The position numbers and the translations under genes were made by a program. The notes below the pieces were generated by a model. That model was not told the DNA's origin. It did not search any database and saw only the letters and a program-made list of their open reading frames with translations. Below are positions 39,864 to 47,914 of a stretch of DNA of 64,000 nucleotides, piece after piece. Location of the stretch: assembly GCF_040797425.1 (NCBI RefSeq), contig NZ_JBFNEH010000004.1, positions 55,502-119,501 on the forward strand, given 5' to 3'. Position 1 is the first letter of the stretch; the number at the start of each line of letters is the position of its first letter. The DNA comes from Symbiobacterium sp040797425. GTDB lineage: Bacteria; Bacillota; Sulfobacillia; Symbiobacteriales; Symbiobacteriaceae.

Positions 39864-41252
39864 ATGGTGCGCAGGGCGTGGTGGCTGGTCCTTACGTTGG
39901 CCGTGGTCATCGGAGCACAGTGGCTGCTGGCGCGCAGCCACGCCGACTTGAGGGTGGAGACGGAACGCCTGGCCGAAGCTCCCGTGCTGCACTTTGCCGC
40001 CGTGGGGGAGGCGCGCGGGGCTGTCGTCGTCCTGCACGACCTTGGCGGAAGCAAGGAGCTCATGCAGTGCTGGGGGTACGGCCTGGCCCGCCGCGGGTTT
40101 GATGCCTACGTACCGGACCTGCCGGGCCACGGAGAGCAGGTGGCGCCGCTGCCCCAGTGGGAGGCGGGCGCAGACGCCGCTCTGGGCGGATGGGTGAACC
40201 GCCTGGTAGCCGAACTCCTCGCGGACGGACGGGCCGAGCCGGGCAAGGTGGGGCTGCTGGGCCAAGGCCTCGGGGCGGACGCCGCACTCGCGGCGGTGCA
40301 GCGGCAGCCCGCCGTGGCGGCCACCATCCTCGTGTTCCCGTCTGAGCCGGGGACGACCGGGTCGCCCGATCGGCTCGTTCTGGCCGGAAATCCGGTTCCC
40401 GGCCTCTGTGATGAGAATGCCCTGGCTCAGGCGGCCGCCTGGCTGCACCAGCAGATGGGGACGGAGCCGCCTGCCGGAAGCGCGGCGCCTTCACCTCTGC
40501 CCTGGCTGCTCGTGAGCCTCGCCGGCGGGGTGGGCGCGCTGGCTGCCGCTTCGGGGCTCGTGCGACCGCGCCTTGCGCGCACCGGGTCCCGGACGCGGCC
40601 GACGGGGCTGGCCGCCGGGCTGGTGGCCGTCGCCGTCGCCCTGCTCAGCGCCGTGCTGGCCGCGGTTTACTGGCGGTTACCGCAGCTGGGTGTGGCGCTG
40701 TTGGACTACCTCCTACCATATTTCCTGGTCGCGGCGGCCGTTCTCCTGCTTTTCCGAACGCTCTGGCCGCGCGAATTCGGCGTGCCGCTCCTGCAGCCCG
40801 GCGAGCCTCTGCCGGCGGCTGTGATGCGGGGTGTTGCGGTGGCGTTGGCCTTCGTCGGCGCGGTGGTGCCCGTGATTCACCTGAACGTGACCCACTTCTT
40901 GCCCAATCAGCCCAGGCTCCTGCCGCTGGCGGCGGCCACGCTGGTTTTCTGGCTGTACGCCGTGCAGGTGGAGGGGCTGAAGCGCGCGGTGGCGGGCGGG
41001 CCATCGCCGGGCGGCCTGGCGCTGGGGCTCGGGGCCAAGCTGGTGATGGTGGCCACCTGGGTGGGGGCCGGCGTTCTGCCCCGTCCGCCGGCCCTCCTGG
41101 CCGCAGTCGCCCCCCGGCTGTTCGGGGCACTGGTCCTGCTGGAACTTGTCGACTGGGGGCTTGCCGCGATGCGTTTCTCGCCCGTGAGCATCGCACTGAC
41201 CGAGGCCTTCATTCTGGGCTGGTCCGCAGCGGTGGTCCTGCCGCTGGTGTGA
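39864..41252 (+). CDS. Alpha/beta-hydrolase-like domain fused to a membrane domain
   Basis: The 462-residue protein starts with a membrane anchor (residues 5-24), then an alpha/beta-hydrolase-like domain with VVLHDLGGSKE, YVPDLPGHGEQ and the elbow GQGLG at residues 133-137. From about 165 it has roughly eight hydrophobic helices to the C-terminus. The nucleophile position of the elbow, normally Ser in GxSxG, is Gln134, so ordinary serine hydrolase activity is unlikely. ATG at 39864 follows GGGGGAT. I know no family with this architecture. It may sense or bind a lipid or acyl compound, which is inference. Confidence 0.75.
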   Translation: MVRRAWWLVLTLAVVIGAQWLLARSHADLRVETERLAEAPVLHFAAVGEARGAVVVLHDLGGSKELMQCWGYGLARRGFDAYVPDLPGHGEQVAPLPQWEAGADAALGGWVNRLVAELLADGRAEPGKVGLLGQGLGADAALAAVQRQPAVAATILVFPSEPGTTGSPDRLVLAGNPVPGLCDENALAQAAAWLHQQMGTEPPAGSAAPSPLPWLLVSLAGGVGALAAASGLVRPRLARTGSRTRPTGLAAGLVAVAVALLSAVLAAVYWRLPQLGVALLDYLLPYFLVAAAVLLLFRTLWPREFGVPLLQPGEPLPAAVMRGVAVALAFVGAVVPVIHLNVTHFLPNQPRLLPLAAATLVFWLYAVQVEGLKRAVAGGPSPGGLALGLGAKLVMVATWVGAGVLPRPPALLAAVAPRLFGALVLLELVDWGLAAMRFSPVSIALTEAFILGWSAAVVLPLV

Positions 41253-41299
41253 CCCGGAAGTGCCCGGGGGGGTACAGAACCTGGCATGGACCTGTGCGC

Positions 41300-41326
41300 G
41301 TGGCGGGGTTATAATAACCCCGCCAC
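41300..41326 (+). promoter_or_regulatory. 27-bp perfect palindrome centred on the -10 box of dusB
   Basis: Arms GTGGCGGGGTTAT and ATAACCCCGCCAC flank a single A. TATAAT (41310-41315) lies in the centre, 37 bases before the TTG start. There is no T-run, so an operator is more likely than a terminator. No clear -35 is seen. Confidence 0.6.
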
Positions 41327-41352
41327 TGATCTCCTTTCCGGGGGTGAGAGGG

Positions 41353-42426
41353 TTGCCTGAGGTTCTGCTGAAGCCGATCCGCCTCGGCGGCGGCGTGACG
41401 ATCGAGCGCCCGCTGGCGCTGGCACCCATGGCCGGCGTGACCAACTGGCCCTTCCGCCGCCTGTGCAAGGAGCAGGGTTGCGGGCTGGTGGTCACGGAGT
41501 TCGTGAGCGACAAGGCGCTCCTCTACGACAGCCCGCGCACCAGGGAGATGATCCTCCTGCTGGACGACGAGCGCCCGGCAGGGGTGCAGCTCTTCGGCGC
41601 CGAGCCGGAGACGATGGCCCGGGCTGCCGTGCGGGTGGTGGAACTGGTCCGGCCGGACCTGATCGACATCAACATGGGCTGCCCGGCGCCGAAGGTCACG
41701 CGGGGCCGCGGCGGCTCTTCGCTCCTGAAAGAGCCGGAACTGGCTCAGGAAATCGTACGCCAGGTCGTGCGGGCCGTGGCGCCGGTGCCGGTGACGGTGA
41801 AGATGCGCATCGGCTGGGACGCGGCATCGATCAACGCCGTGGAGGTGGCCCGGCGGGTGGAGGAGGCCGGGGCCCAGATGATCACGGTGCACGGCCGCAC
41901 CCGGCAGCAGCACTACTCCGGCCGGGCGGACTGGGACGTGATCGCCGCGGTGGCCCGCGCCGTTTCGATTCCCGTGCTGGGCAACGGCGATATCACCGAC
42001 CCCCGGATCGCCGCAGAGCGGCTGCGCACCGCCTTTGTGGCGGGGCTGGCCATCGGCCGGGGGGCTTTGGGAAACCCCTGGATCTTCAGTCGGACGCTTC
42101 ACTACCTGGAGACGGGGGAGCTGTTGCCGGAAGCCAACGCCCGGCAGCGCGTGGAGATGGCGCTGCGCCACCTCGACCTGATGATCGCCTACAAGGGAGA
42201 GTTTCTGGCGGTACGGGAGATGCGGAAGCATGCGGCCTGGTACCTGAAAGGTCTCTACGGCGCGGCGGAGGCCCGGGCCAACATCAACCGGGCGGAGCGT
42301 GCCGAGGAGATGCGCTCGCTGCTGCTCGGCTTCCTGGAGCGGCTGGAGAGGTCAGGCCGCACGGAGGTCGACCCGGAGGCCGTGGCGGCGGTCGACGAGG
42401 AATCGCCCACGTCGTGCGGGGCATGA
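41353..42426 (+). CDS. dusB: tRNA-dihydrouridine synthase B
   Basis: The 357-residue FMN enzyme reduces uridine to dihydrouridine in tRNA D-loops. It shows LALAPMAGVTNWPFRRL, TEFVSDKAL, QLFGAEPETMARA, DINMGCPAPKVTRGRGGSSLL with the catalytic Cys, TVHGRTRQQHYSG, and NGDI. The start is TTG with GGGTGAGAGGG upstream. It leads into the greA region, which has its own promoter. Confidence 0.94.
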   Translation: MPEVLLKPIRLGGGVTIERPLALAPMAGVTNWPFRRLCKEQGCGLVVTEFVSDKALLYDSPRTREMILLLDDERPAGVQLFGAEPETMARAAVRVVELVRPDLIDINMGCPAPKVTRGRGGSSLLKEPELAQEIVRQVVRAVAPVPVTVKMRIGWDAASINAVEVARRVEEAGAQMITVHGRTRQQHYSGRADWDVIAAVARAVSIPVLGNGDITDPRIAAERLRTAFVAGLAIGRGALGNPWIFSRTLHYLETGELLPEANARQRVEMALRHLDLMIAYKGEFLAVREMRKHAAWYLKGLYGAAEARANINRAERAEEMRSLLLGFLERLERSGRTEVDPEAVAAVDEESPTSCGA

Positions 42427-42464
42427 GGGCAGCCAGGCGGCGCCGGAAGCGTCAGACAGTTAAG

Positions 42465-42494
42465 TTGACACTGCTGCACCGTCATACGTATAAT
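42465..42494 (+). promoter_or_regulatory. Near-consensus promoter of greA
   Basis: TTGACA (42465-42470) and TATAAT (42489-42494) are 18 bases apart. Transcription would start about 187 bases before the greA ATG. Confidence 0.88.
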
Positions 42495-42500
42495 AATCGT

Positions 42501-42687
42501 GCTACCGAAAGTAAGCACTGCGAGAAACCGGGGCCCGGCCGGCCGACGCCCGGCTTGCGGCGAACGGGCTCGTAGTGCTTCGTCGCAGCTTGGGGACAGG
42601 TTCCCGGGGTATACGGCGCCCGGCCCGGCTCGTATACATCCCTGACCACCGCTGGGTGCAGTCGTCTGGTGTAAAGGGGAGAGCCGA
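42501..42687 (+). other. Structured 5' leader of greA
   Basis: The leader contains AAGCACTGCGAG pairing with CTCGTAGTGCTT (42513-42580; 12 pairs including one G-T), enclosing GC-rich stems, and a second stem GTATACG/CGTATAC (42609-42637). No frame or terminator T-run is seen. It could be a post-transcriptional control element of greA or a processed small RNA. Confidence 0.45.
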
Positions 42688-43161
42688 ATGCCCGAGAAAG
42701 AGGTACTGCTATCGCTGGAAGGGTTGAAGCAGCTGGAGCAGGAGCTACTCTACCTCCGCACGGTGAAGCGTCTGGAAGTGGCGGAGCGGATCAAGCAGGC
42801 CCGGGAGTACGGCGACATCGCGGAGAACTCCGAGTACGAGGACGCCAAGAACGAGCAGGCCTTCATCGAGGGCCGCATCCTGGAGCTCGAGAAGATGCTC
42901 CGGAACGCCCGGGTGATCGACGAGCCCGTCGGCAACCACGACGTGGTGGTGGTGGGCAGCACCGTGGTCCTGCGCGACCTGGAGTACGGTGAGGAGTGTA
43001 CGTACACCATCGTAGGCACCACGGAAGCGGACCCCTCCCAGCACCGCATCTCCAACGAGTCGCCGGTCGGGCGGGCGATCATGGGCCAGAAGGTGGGCAC
43101 CGTCGTGGCTGTGGAAGCGCCCGACGGGGTGATCAAGTACGAGATCGTGGCGATCAAATAG
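42688..43161 (+). CDS. greA: Transcription elongation factor GreA
   Basis: The 157-residue factor rescues backtracked RNA polymerase by stimulating transcript cleavage. The N-terminal coiled coil holds the acidic tip DIAENSEYEDAKNEQAF, and the C-terminal domain has SPVGRAIMGQKVGTVV. Length and motifs are canonical. It lies behind a strong promoter and a long structured leader. Confidence 0.96.
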   Translation: MPEKEVLLSLEGLKQLEQELLYLRTVKRLEVAERIKQAREYGDIAENSEYEDAKNEQAFIEGRILELEKMLRNARVIDEPVGNHDVVVVGSTVVLRDLEYGEECTYTIVGTTEADPSQHRISNESPVGRAIMGQKVGTVVAVEAPDGVIKYEIVAIK

Positions 43162-43165
43162 CAGG

Positions 43166-43188
43166 GCGGGGGGCGAATGCCCCCCCGC
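43166..43188. terminator. Terminator after greA
   Basis: GCGGGGGGC and GCCCCCCCGC pair around GAAT, followed by TTCAGT. It lies between convergent genes. Confidence 0.75.
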
Positions 43189-43189
43189 T

Positions 43190-43420
43190 TCAGTCGCGCA
43201 CCTCCTGACCCAGCCTGAGCTCGGGGCCGTCCTTCCGCTTCTGGCCCGGCGGCGGGTTCCGGGGTTCCGGCGCCTCCCACGGACGCACGGTGGCCTCGTA
43301 TCGGGGGCTTTCGTCCGGCCCGGGCGAGTCCCTGAGATTCGCCTCGTAGGCCGACTGGCCCAGGTCGCCCGCCGTGGGACCCAGCTGTGGCTGCTTCAGG
43401 TCGTGGAGCGGCCTTGGCAT
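43190..43420 (-). CDS. Small hydrophilic protein of unknown function
   Basis: The 76-residue product (MPRPLHDLKQPQLGP start) is rich in Pro, Arg, Glu and Gly and has no hydrophobic segment. ATG at 43420 has GGGAGG 9 bases before it, which supports translation. Further upstream in-frame codons belong to the tRNA promoter region on the other strand. I recognise no family. Another small charged protein at 56449-56703 has similar size and style. Confidence 0.5.
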   Translation of the reverse strand: MPRPLHDLKQPQLGPTAGDLGQSAYEANLRDSPGPDESPRYEATVRPWEAPEPRNPPPGQKRKDGPELRLGQEVRD

Positions 43421-43505
43421 GGCGATCGCCTCCCGCGCATAGTCTGCCCCGATTGCGCCCGGGCACGGCTTGGTAAGATCAGGGCGGCTGGCAGAAGGAT
43501 CGGCG

Positions 43506-43535
43506 TTGACAAGCGGCGAGGCGGGCGGGTACAAT
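43506..43535 (+). promoter_or_regulatory. Promoter of tRNA-Ala
   Basis: TTGACA (43506-43511) and TACAAT (43530-43535) with an 18-base spacer, 15 bases before the tRNA. Confidence 0.85.
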
Positions 43536-43550
43536 AGCTAAGCGGCTGAC

Positions 43551-43626
43551 GGGGCTGTAGCTCAGCTGGGAGAGCAGCGCCTTTGCAAGGCGAAGGTCGA
43601 GGGTTCGAATCCCTTCAGCTCCACCA
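43551..43626 (+). tRNA. tRNA-Ala (anticodon UGC)
   Basis: A 76-base cloverleaf with acceptor GGGGCTG/CAGCTCC, including the G3-U70 wobble that identifies alanine tRNA, D-arm GCTC...GAGC, anticodon loop CTTTGCAAG (TGC), the GGTTCGAATCC T-arm, and an encoded 3' CCA. Confidence 0.97.
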
Positions 43627-43645
43627 TGACGAATACCGTTGCACT

Positions 43646-43675
43646 GCGGATCGGGCGAAGCCCGGTCCGCTTTTT
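43646..43675 (+). terminator. Terminator of tRNA-Ala
   Basis: GCGGATCGGGC and GCCCGGTCCGC pair (one G-T) around GAA, followed by TTTTT. Confidence 0.9.
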
Positions 43676-43781
43676 CGCGCTCCTCCGGCGGCGAGAAAAA
43701 GCGCCCCGGGCACCGCCGGTGGGCGGCGCCGGGGCCTGACGAGGACGGGGGAGACCGTTCCCGTCCCTCTCGGGTTGTGCG

Positions 43782-44150
43782 TTACTTGACAATCAGCTTG
43801 CCCTTCATGCCGGACTCGAGGTGACCGGGCACGTCGCAGATGATCTCGTGCTCGCCCTTCTGCGAGGCCCTCACCTCGATCACGCTCGACTGCCCGGCCG
43901 GAACCTGGCCGGAGTTCACGCCCAGGGCCGGGATGAGGAAGTTGTGGGCCACGGCGGGATCCTTGTTCACCAGGGTGATCTTCAGGGTGTCGCCCTCGTT
44001 CGCCTCCAGGACGTCCGGGACGAACACCATCTCACCGTTCGGCCCCATCTCGACCGTGAGCTCCTTGACCTCGCCGCTCTTGCCGCCACAGGCGGTGAGC
44101 AGAACCAGAGACAGCAGACCGACCAGAAGAATCGTGGTAAGTTTCTTCAT
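43782..44150 (-). CDS. Cupredoxin-type copper lipoprotein
   Basis: The 122-residue protein has a lipoprotein signal with lipobox LTAC (Cys21) and a cupredoxin domain. Type 1 copper ligands can be assigned as His69 (AHNF), Cys105 (IICDVPGH), His110 and Met115. ATG at 44150 is the start of the signal peptide; the upstream extension is not needed. It would be a membrane-tethered electron carrier or copper store. It sits divergently beside the cbb3 oxidase genes, suggesting electron donation to or copper supply for the oxidase. Confidence 0.88.
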   Translation of the reverse strand: MKKLTTILLVGLLSLVLLTACGGKSGEVKELTVEMGPNGEMVFVPDVLEANEGDTLKITLVNKDPAVAHNFLIPALGVNSGQVPAGQSSVIEVRASQKGEHEIICDVPGHLESGMKGKLIVK

Positions 44151-44493
44151 AGTTCCGGTTTCACTCCCCTTCCGTTCAATAGCATCATGCCAGACAGATG
44201 CGATTAGTCCAATAGGACGCGTAACGTAGTCGGTCTCTCGGATCATAGACCGAGTAGGGTCCCCGCCCTAAGTACTGCCATGCATGCAACTTTCGCCCCG
44301 ACCATGCTACAATAGCGGCTGAAAACCCTGTCGTTACCCTCTTTTCTTAGAAGTGTGATAACTATAGCCTTGATGATACCACGGTGTCCTGACCCGCAGC
44401 AAGGTGTATTCGTGCTCACATTCACTACTTTGAGGTTGAACTTATCGATATAGTTTAACCAAACCGAGCGCAAAGCTTCCTGGGGGCGGTTAT
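44151..44493. promoter_or_regulatory. Regulatory gap between cupredoxin and cbb3 operons
   Basis: This region is more AT-rich than its surroundings. It has a TACAAT (44305-44315 area) and an imperfect dyad from TTGAA (44436) to TTTAA (44458) centred on ATCGAT, with arms AACT/AGTT. The spacing resembles an FNR/CRP-type site but the core is not canonical TTGAT-N4-ATCAA. It lies 35 bases before the first oxidase-cluster gene and could be an oxygen or redox control site. Confidence 0.4.
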
Positions 44494-45102
44494 TTGGCAC
44501 GTTTGGCACGCTCGTCATGGGCAGGCCTGGCCGTGGCGCTGGCCTTGCAGCTCCTGCTCCCCGCGAAGGCCGCGGCTGAGCACCTGAGTGGGGGCGCAAG
44601 CGACCTGATGGGCCTGTACGGCGGCAGCGCACTGCTGCTCGGCTTCACCGGTCTCCTCGGCGTGCTGGGCCTGGCGCCCCGCCGCTGGCGCTGGTACGGC
44701 TACCGCTACGGCCGGTGGCTGCTGGGTCTGGGGCTCCTGGTGCTGCTGGGCGGGGGGTTCCACGCCAGCGTCGTCGGCACGGCGGAGCGGGAAACCGGCG
44801 ACGTGGCCCTGGGGCGTCTGGCCACCCAGCAGCTCCTCGGCACCCTCACGGTCTTCGCCTCGTTCTGGGGGCTGGTCTACTACGCCGCCAGACGCTCCGG
44901 GGTGCTGAACATGGGCGAGTCCGTCAAGTACGCCATCCTGCGGAACGGCGACCCGCCCGAACCGACGGCGGCCCGGGTCGGGCGGCCGGGGGAGCAGCGG
45001 CTCATGTGGATTCCCGTCGCGGCGATGGGCCTTCTGGCCTTCTTCTTCAGCGCAGGAGTCCTGATCACCTTACTCCGTCTGCCCTCTGGCGCAAGGCCCT
45101 AG
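44494..45102 (+). CDS. Membrane protein at the head of the cbb3 cluster
   Basis: The 202-residue protein has about five hydrophobic segments, a signal-like N-terminus, and a cytoplasmic loop rich in Arg and Gly (AARVGRPGEQR). TTG at 44494 follows GGGGGCGG. No cofactor-binding motif is clear, but one His in GGGFHASVVG and a short loop could be functional. It is 36 bases before ccoN and probably an accessory or assembly protein of the oxidase. I do not recognise the family. Confidence 0.65.
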   Translation: MARLARSSWAGLAVALALQLLLPAKAAAEHLSGGASDLMGLYGGSALLLGFTGLLGVLGLAPRRWRWYGYRYGRWLLGLGLLVLLGGGFHASVVGTAERETGDVALGRLATQQLLGTLTVFASFWGLVYYAARRSGVLNMGESVKYAILRNGDPPEPTAARVGRPGEQRLMWIPVAAMGLLAFFFSAGVLITLLRLPSGARP

Positions 45103-45138
45103 CACGCGACCGCGCAGTCTGCAAAAGGGAGGAGAGAG

Positions 45139-46545
45139 ATGATGTTCAGTGCTGTAGAAGGATCCGCAAGTCGGAACTTCTTCTACACCGCGGTCTTGTG
45201 GATGGCCATCGGGATGAGTTTCGGTCTCTTTGCGGCGGTGCTTCTGATCTTCCCTGACCTCGTGAAGGGCATCCCGGTGCTCGAGTACTTCACCTTTGGC
45301 CGTGTCCGTCCGGTGCACACCAACCTGGTGATGTTTGGCTGGCTCAGCGGGGCCTACTTCGCAACGCTCTTTTACATGGTTCCTCGCCTCTCCGGCACCC
45401 CGCTCTGGAGCGAACGGCTGGGCAACTTCGCCGTGCTGTTCTACAACCTGCTGATGACCGCGTACGCCGTGACCCTTCTCATGGGCATGAACGCGGGCCG
45501 TGAGTACGCCGAGTCCACCTGGGTGCTGAAAGTCCTGACGGTCGTGCTGTTCGCTCTGGTCTTCTTCAACGTGATCATGACCTTCGCCAACCGCAAGGAG
45601 AAGGAGCTGTACGTCACCGCCTGGTACATGCTCGGCGCGGTGGCGACTGCGCCCGTGATCTACGTCGTGGGCAACCAGTTCCTGATGCCGACCAACCCCG
45701 TGACCGGCGTGAACGACGCGGTGATCAACTGGTTCTACGGCCACAACATCCTCGGCTACTGGTTCACCACCATCGGCGTCGGCGCCATCTACTACCTCCT
45801 GCCGAAGCTGACCGGCAACCCCATCTGGAGCCACAGGCTCTCCATGATCGGCTTCTGGATGCTCATGTTCGTCTACGGTCCCACGGGAGCCCACCACCTG
45901 GTCAACGGTCCGGTCCCGTACTGGCTGCAGACCATCTCCATCGCCTTCTCGGTCTGTCTGATCGTCCCGGTGTGGACGGTGCTCACCAACTTCTACGGCA
46001 CGATGAACGGCCGCTGGGGCGCGCTGAAGGAATCGGTGCCGCTGAAGTTCCTGGTCTCCGCCATGGTGTTCTACTTCATCACCTGTTTCCAGGGTCCGAT
46101 GCAGTCCCTGCGTTCGGTGAGCTCGATCGTCCACTTCACCAACTGGGTCGTGGGCCACGCACACCTCGCGCTGGTCGGCACCTTCTCGTTCATCATGTTC
46201 GCCACCATCTACTACGCCCTGCCCCGCCTGATTAACCGTGAAATCTGGTCGGCGAAGCTGATGGACTGGCATTTCTGGCTTTCGCTGATCGGCTTCACCC
46301 TCTTCTTCGTCTCGCTCACCATCGGTGGCCTCGTCCAGGGTTCCGACTGGGCGGCCAACCAGTCCGCCAACTTCATCGCCTCCGTCATCAACCAGCGGCC
46401 CTTCAACATCGCCCGGGCGGTCGGCGGCGCGATGATCCTGGGTGCCCAGCTGGTGTTCATCTACAACATCTTCAAGACTGCGACGGCCGGCAGCAGGCTC
46501 GGCGCCGGGCAGGCCGAGACCGGCTCCGCCGTGGCCGGCGTATAG
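45139..46545 (+). CDS. ccoN: cbb3-type cytochrome c oxidase subunit I
   Basis: The 468-residue heme-copper oxidase subunit has about twelve helices. Visible ligands are the low-spin heme His in RPVHTNLVMFGWL, CuB His in WFYGHNILGYW and GAHH, and the heme His pair in NWVVGHAHLALVG. It carries YGPTGAHH, where the cbb3-type active-site Tyr may lie, and it lacks the A-type HPEV signature. Such enzymes have high oxygen affinity. ATG at 45139 follows GGGAGGAG. ccoO follows after 12 bases. Confidence 0.93.
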   Translation: MMFSAVEGSASRNFFYTAVLWMAIGMSFGLFAAVLLIFPDLVKGIPVLEYFTFGRVRPVHTNLVMFGWLSGAYFATLFYMVPRLSGTPLWSERLGNFAVLFYNLLMTAYAVTLLMGMNAGREYAESTWVLKVLTVVLFALVFFNVIMTFANRKEKELYVTAWYMLGAVATAPVIYVVGNQFLMPTNPVTGVNDAVINWFYGHNILGYWFTTIGVGAIYYLLPKLTGNPIWSHRLSMIGFWMLMFVYGPTGAHHLVNGPVPYWLQTISIAFSVCLIVPVWTVLTNFYGTMNGRWGALKESVPLKFLVSAMVFYFITCFQGPMQSLRSVSSIVHFTNWVVGHAHLALVGTFSFIMFATIYYALPRLINREIWSAKLMDWHFWLSLIGFTLFFVSLTIGGLVQGSDWAANQSANFIASVINQRPFNIARAVGGAMILGAQLVFIYNIFKTATAGSRLGAGQAETGSAVAGV

Positions 46546-46557
46546 CGAGGAGGCGGT

Positions 46558-47526
46558 GTGCGCATGGGCAACAAGTTCGAGAAGAGCGCTGCGCTGGTTG
46601 GTCTGGGCGCCTTCCTGCTCCTCACCTTCGCCGTGATCCTCACCGTGGCGTTGCCGCTGATGCAGGAGGAGCTTTACGCAGCCTCGCCCTCGTCGCCGCG
46701 CTACAAGGGGATGTACAACGACGGCAAGCCGATCAGCCCCCAGGTGGCTCGCGGCCGCGAGATCTACATCCGCGAGGGCTGCTTCTACTGCCACACCCAG
46801 CAGGTTCGCACGCTGCCCAACGACGCTGCCTTCCAGGCTCCTGCCGTCACCCTCAGCGACGGCACCGTGGTCGGCGGCCGGGCAACCCGCCCAGAGGACT
46901 ACAGCAACGACAACCCGGTCTTGCTGGGCTCCCAGCGCACCGGACCCGACCTCAAGTACGTGGGTCACCGCCTGCCATCCAAGGAATGGCACATCGCCCA
47001 CCTGATCGACCCGCGGTCCACCGAGCCCAACTCGATCATGCCATCGTACGCCCACCTGCCGGCCGACGAGCTGGACGCCCTGGCCGAGTACCTGCTCACG
47101 CTGCGCGACTGGGCGGTTCCCGTCGAGACCCTGGCCAAGTATCCCGGGCCTGACATCCTGCAGGCGACCGACGACATCCTGCCCGACGAGTACCGCGGCC
47201 TCACCAACCCCTACAGCGTCGATGATGCTTCTGTCCTGGCCCGGGCCGAGGCGCTCATCGAGGCCAACGGCTGCCTGCAGTGCCACGGTCAGGACATGAG
47301 GGGCAGGGGGCCCGGGGACGACTGGCCTAACCCGCCGTACCCGACCGACTGGTACAAGGCTGCCGAGACCCACTCCGAGCAGTTCATCTTCTGGGTGATC
47401 TCGGAAGGCACTCTTCGGGAGGACGGCTCCGGCTCCGGCATGCCGGCCTGGCGTCTGAACGGCCTGTCGGAGGAGGACCGCTGGGCCCTGACCACCTACA
47501 TCAAGTCGCTCGCCGGCAAGCAGTAG
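46558..47526 (+). CDS. ccoO: CcoO fused to a second cytochrome c domain
   Basis: The 322-residue protein has an N-terminal membrane anchor, then a CcoO-like domain with CFYCH (residues about 74-78), followed by TGPDLKYVGHR and the Met-containing region NSIMPSY. From about residue 220 it has a second cytochrome c domain with CLQCH and GMPAW. Typical CcoO has one heme; the extra domain could replace the soluble domain of CcoP, since no separate CcoP is present. GTG at 46558 or ATG at 46564 could start it; the site is GAGGAGG. Transfers electrons to CcoN. Confidence 0.9.
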   Translation: MRMGNKFEKSAALVGLGAFLLLTFAVILTVALPLMQEELYAASPSSPRYKGMYNDGKPISPQVARGREIYIREGCFYCHTQQVRTLPNDAAFQAPAVTLSDGTVVGGRATRPEDYSNDNPVLLGSQRTGPDLKYVGHRLPSKEWHIAHLIDPRSTEPNSIMPSYAHLPADELDALAEYLLTLRDWAVPVETLAKYPGPDILQATDDILPDEYRGLTNPYSVDDASVLARAEALIEANGCLQCHGQDMRGRGPGDDWPNPPYPTDWYKAAETHSEQFIFWVISEGTLREDGSGSGMPAWRLNGLSEEDRWALTTYIKSLAGKQ

Positions 47527-47547
47527 CGACGAAGGGGGGACCTCCCG

Positions 47548-47733
47548 GTGGATATCGAGTGGACGCGCTTTGCTGACCTGGCGCCCTCGAACGTCCTCCT
47601 GCTCCTGGTCGTGCTGCTCATCTGGGCCCTGATCATCGGGGGGATGTTCTGGGCCTTCAGGTCGGGCAGTGCGAGCATGGGTGAAGACGTGAAGTGGAAG
47701 TACGTCAAGGATGACGAACCAGTTTCGCACTGA
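47548..47733 (+). CDS. Small CcoS/CcoQ-like membrane protein
   Basis: The 61-residue protein has one hydrophobic helix followed by GGMFWAFRSGSASMGEDVKWKYVKDD. The FWAxRSG...ED pattern is like CcoS, which assists copper insertion in cbb3 oxidase; CcoQ is an alternative. GTG at 47548 follows a GGGGGG site. It lies inside the cco operon. Confidence 0.7.
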   Translation: MDIEWTRFADLAPSNVLLLLVVLLIWALIIGGMFWAFRSGSASMGEDVKWKYVKDDEPVSH

Positions 47734-47746
47734 CGGAGGTGGAACC

Positions 47747-47905
47747 ATGTCTGAGGAGAACCGGCCGCAGAGCGAGGAAGCACACCACCAGTCGCCTCCG
47801 GTTCCCAAGTTCCTGCTCCTGGTCTACGCCGTGATCGCCATCTTCTTTGTGTACTACATCGCTGGCAACCTGCGGTTTGGGCCGAACAGCCCCACTGGCT
47901 TCTAG
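47747..47905 (+). CDS. Tiny membrane protein resembling the CcoP N-terminus
   Basis: The 52-residue product has a charged His-rich N-terminus and one helix, KFLLLVYAVIAIFFVYYIAG. This looks like the membrane stub of CcoP (FixP_N) without its cytochrome c domains, which fits the presence of an extra cytochrome domain on CcoO. ATG at 47747 has GGAGGTGG upstream. It is followed by a hairpin. Confidence 0.6.
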   Translation: MSEENRPQSEEAHHQSPPVPKFLLLVYAVIAIFFVYYIAGNLRFGPNSPTGF

Positions 47906-47914
47906 GGCCGTGCT

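Noticed and set aside
41300..41326. The dusB palindrome as a terminator of the upstream gene
   Set aside because: There is no T-run on either strand, and a TATAAT in the centre argues for promoter control.
45070..47808. A 912-codon minus-strand frame
   Set aside because: It is antisense to ccoN/ccoO and the small oxidase genes and has shadow-frame composition (His, Asp, Glu rich).
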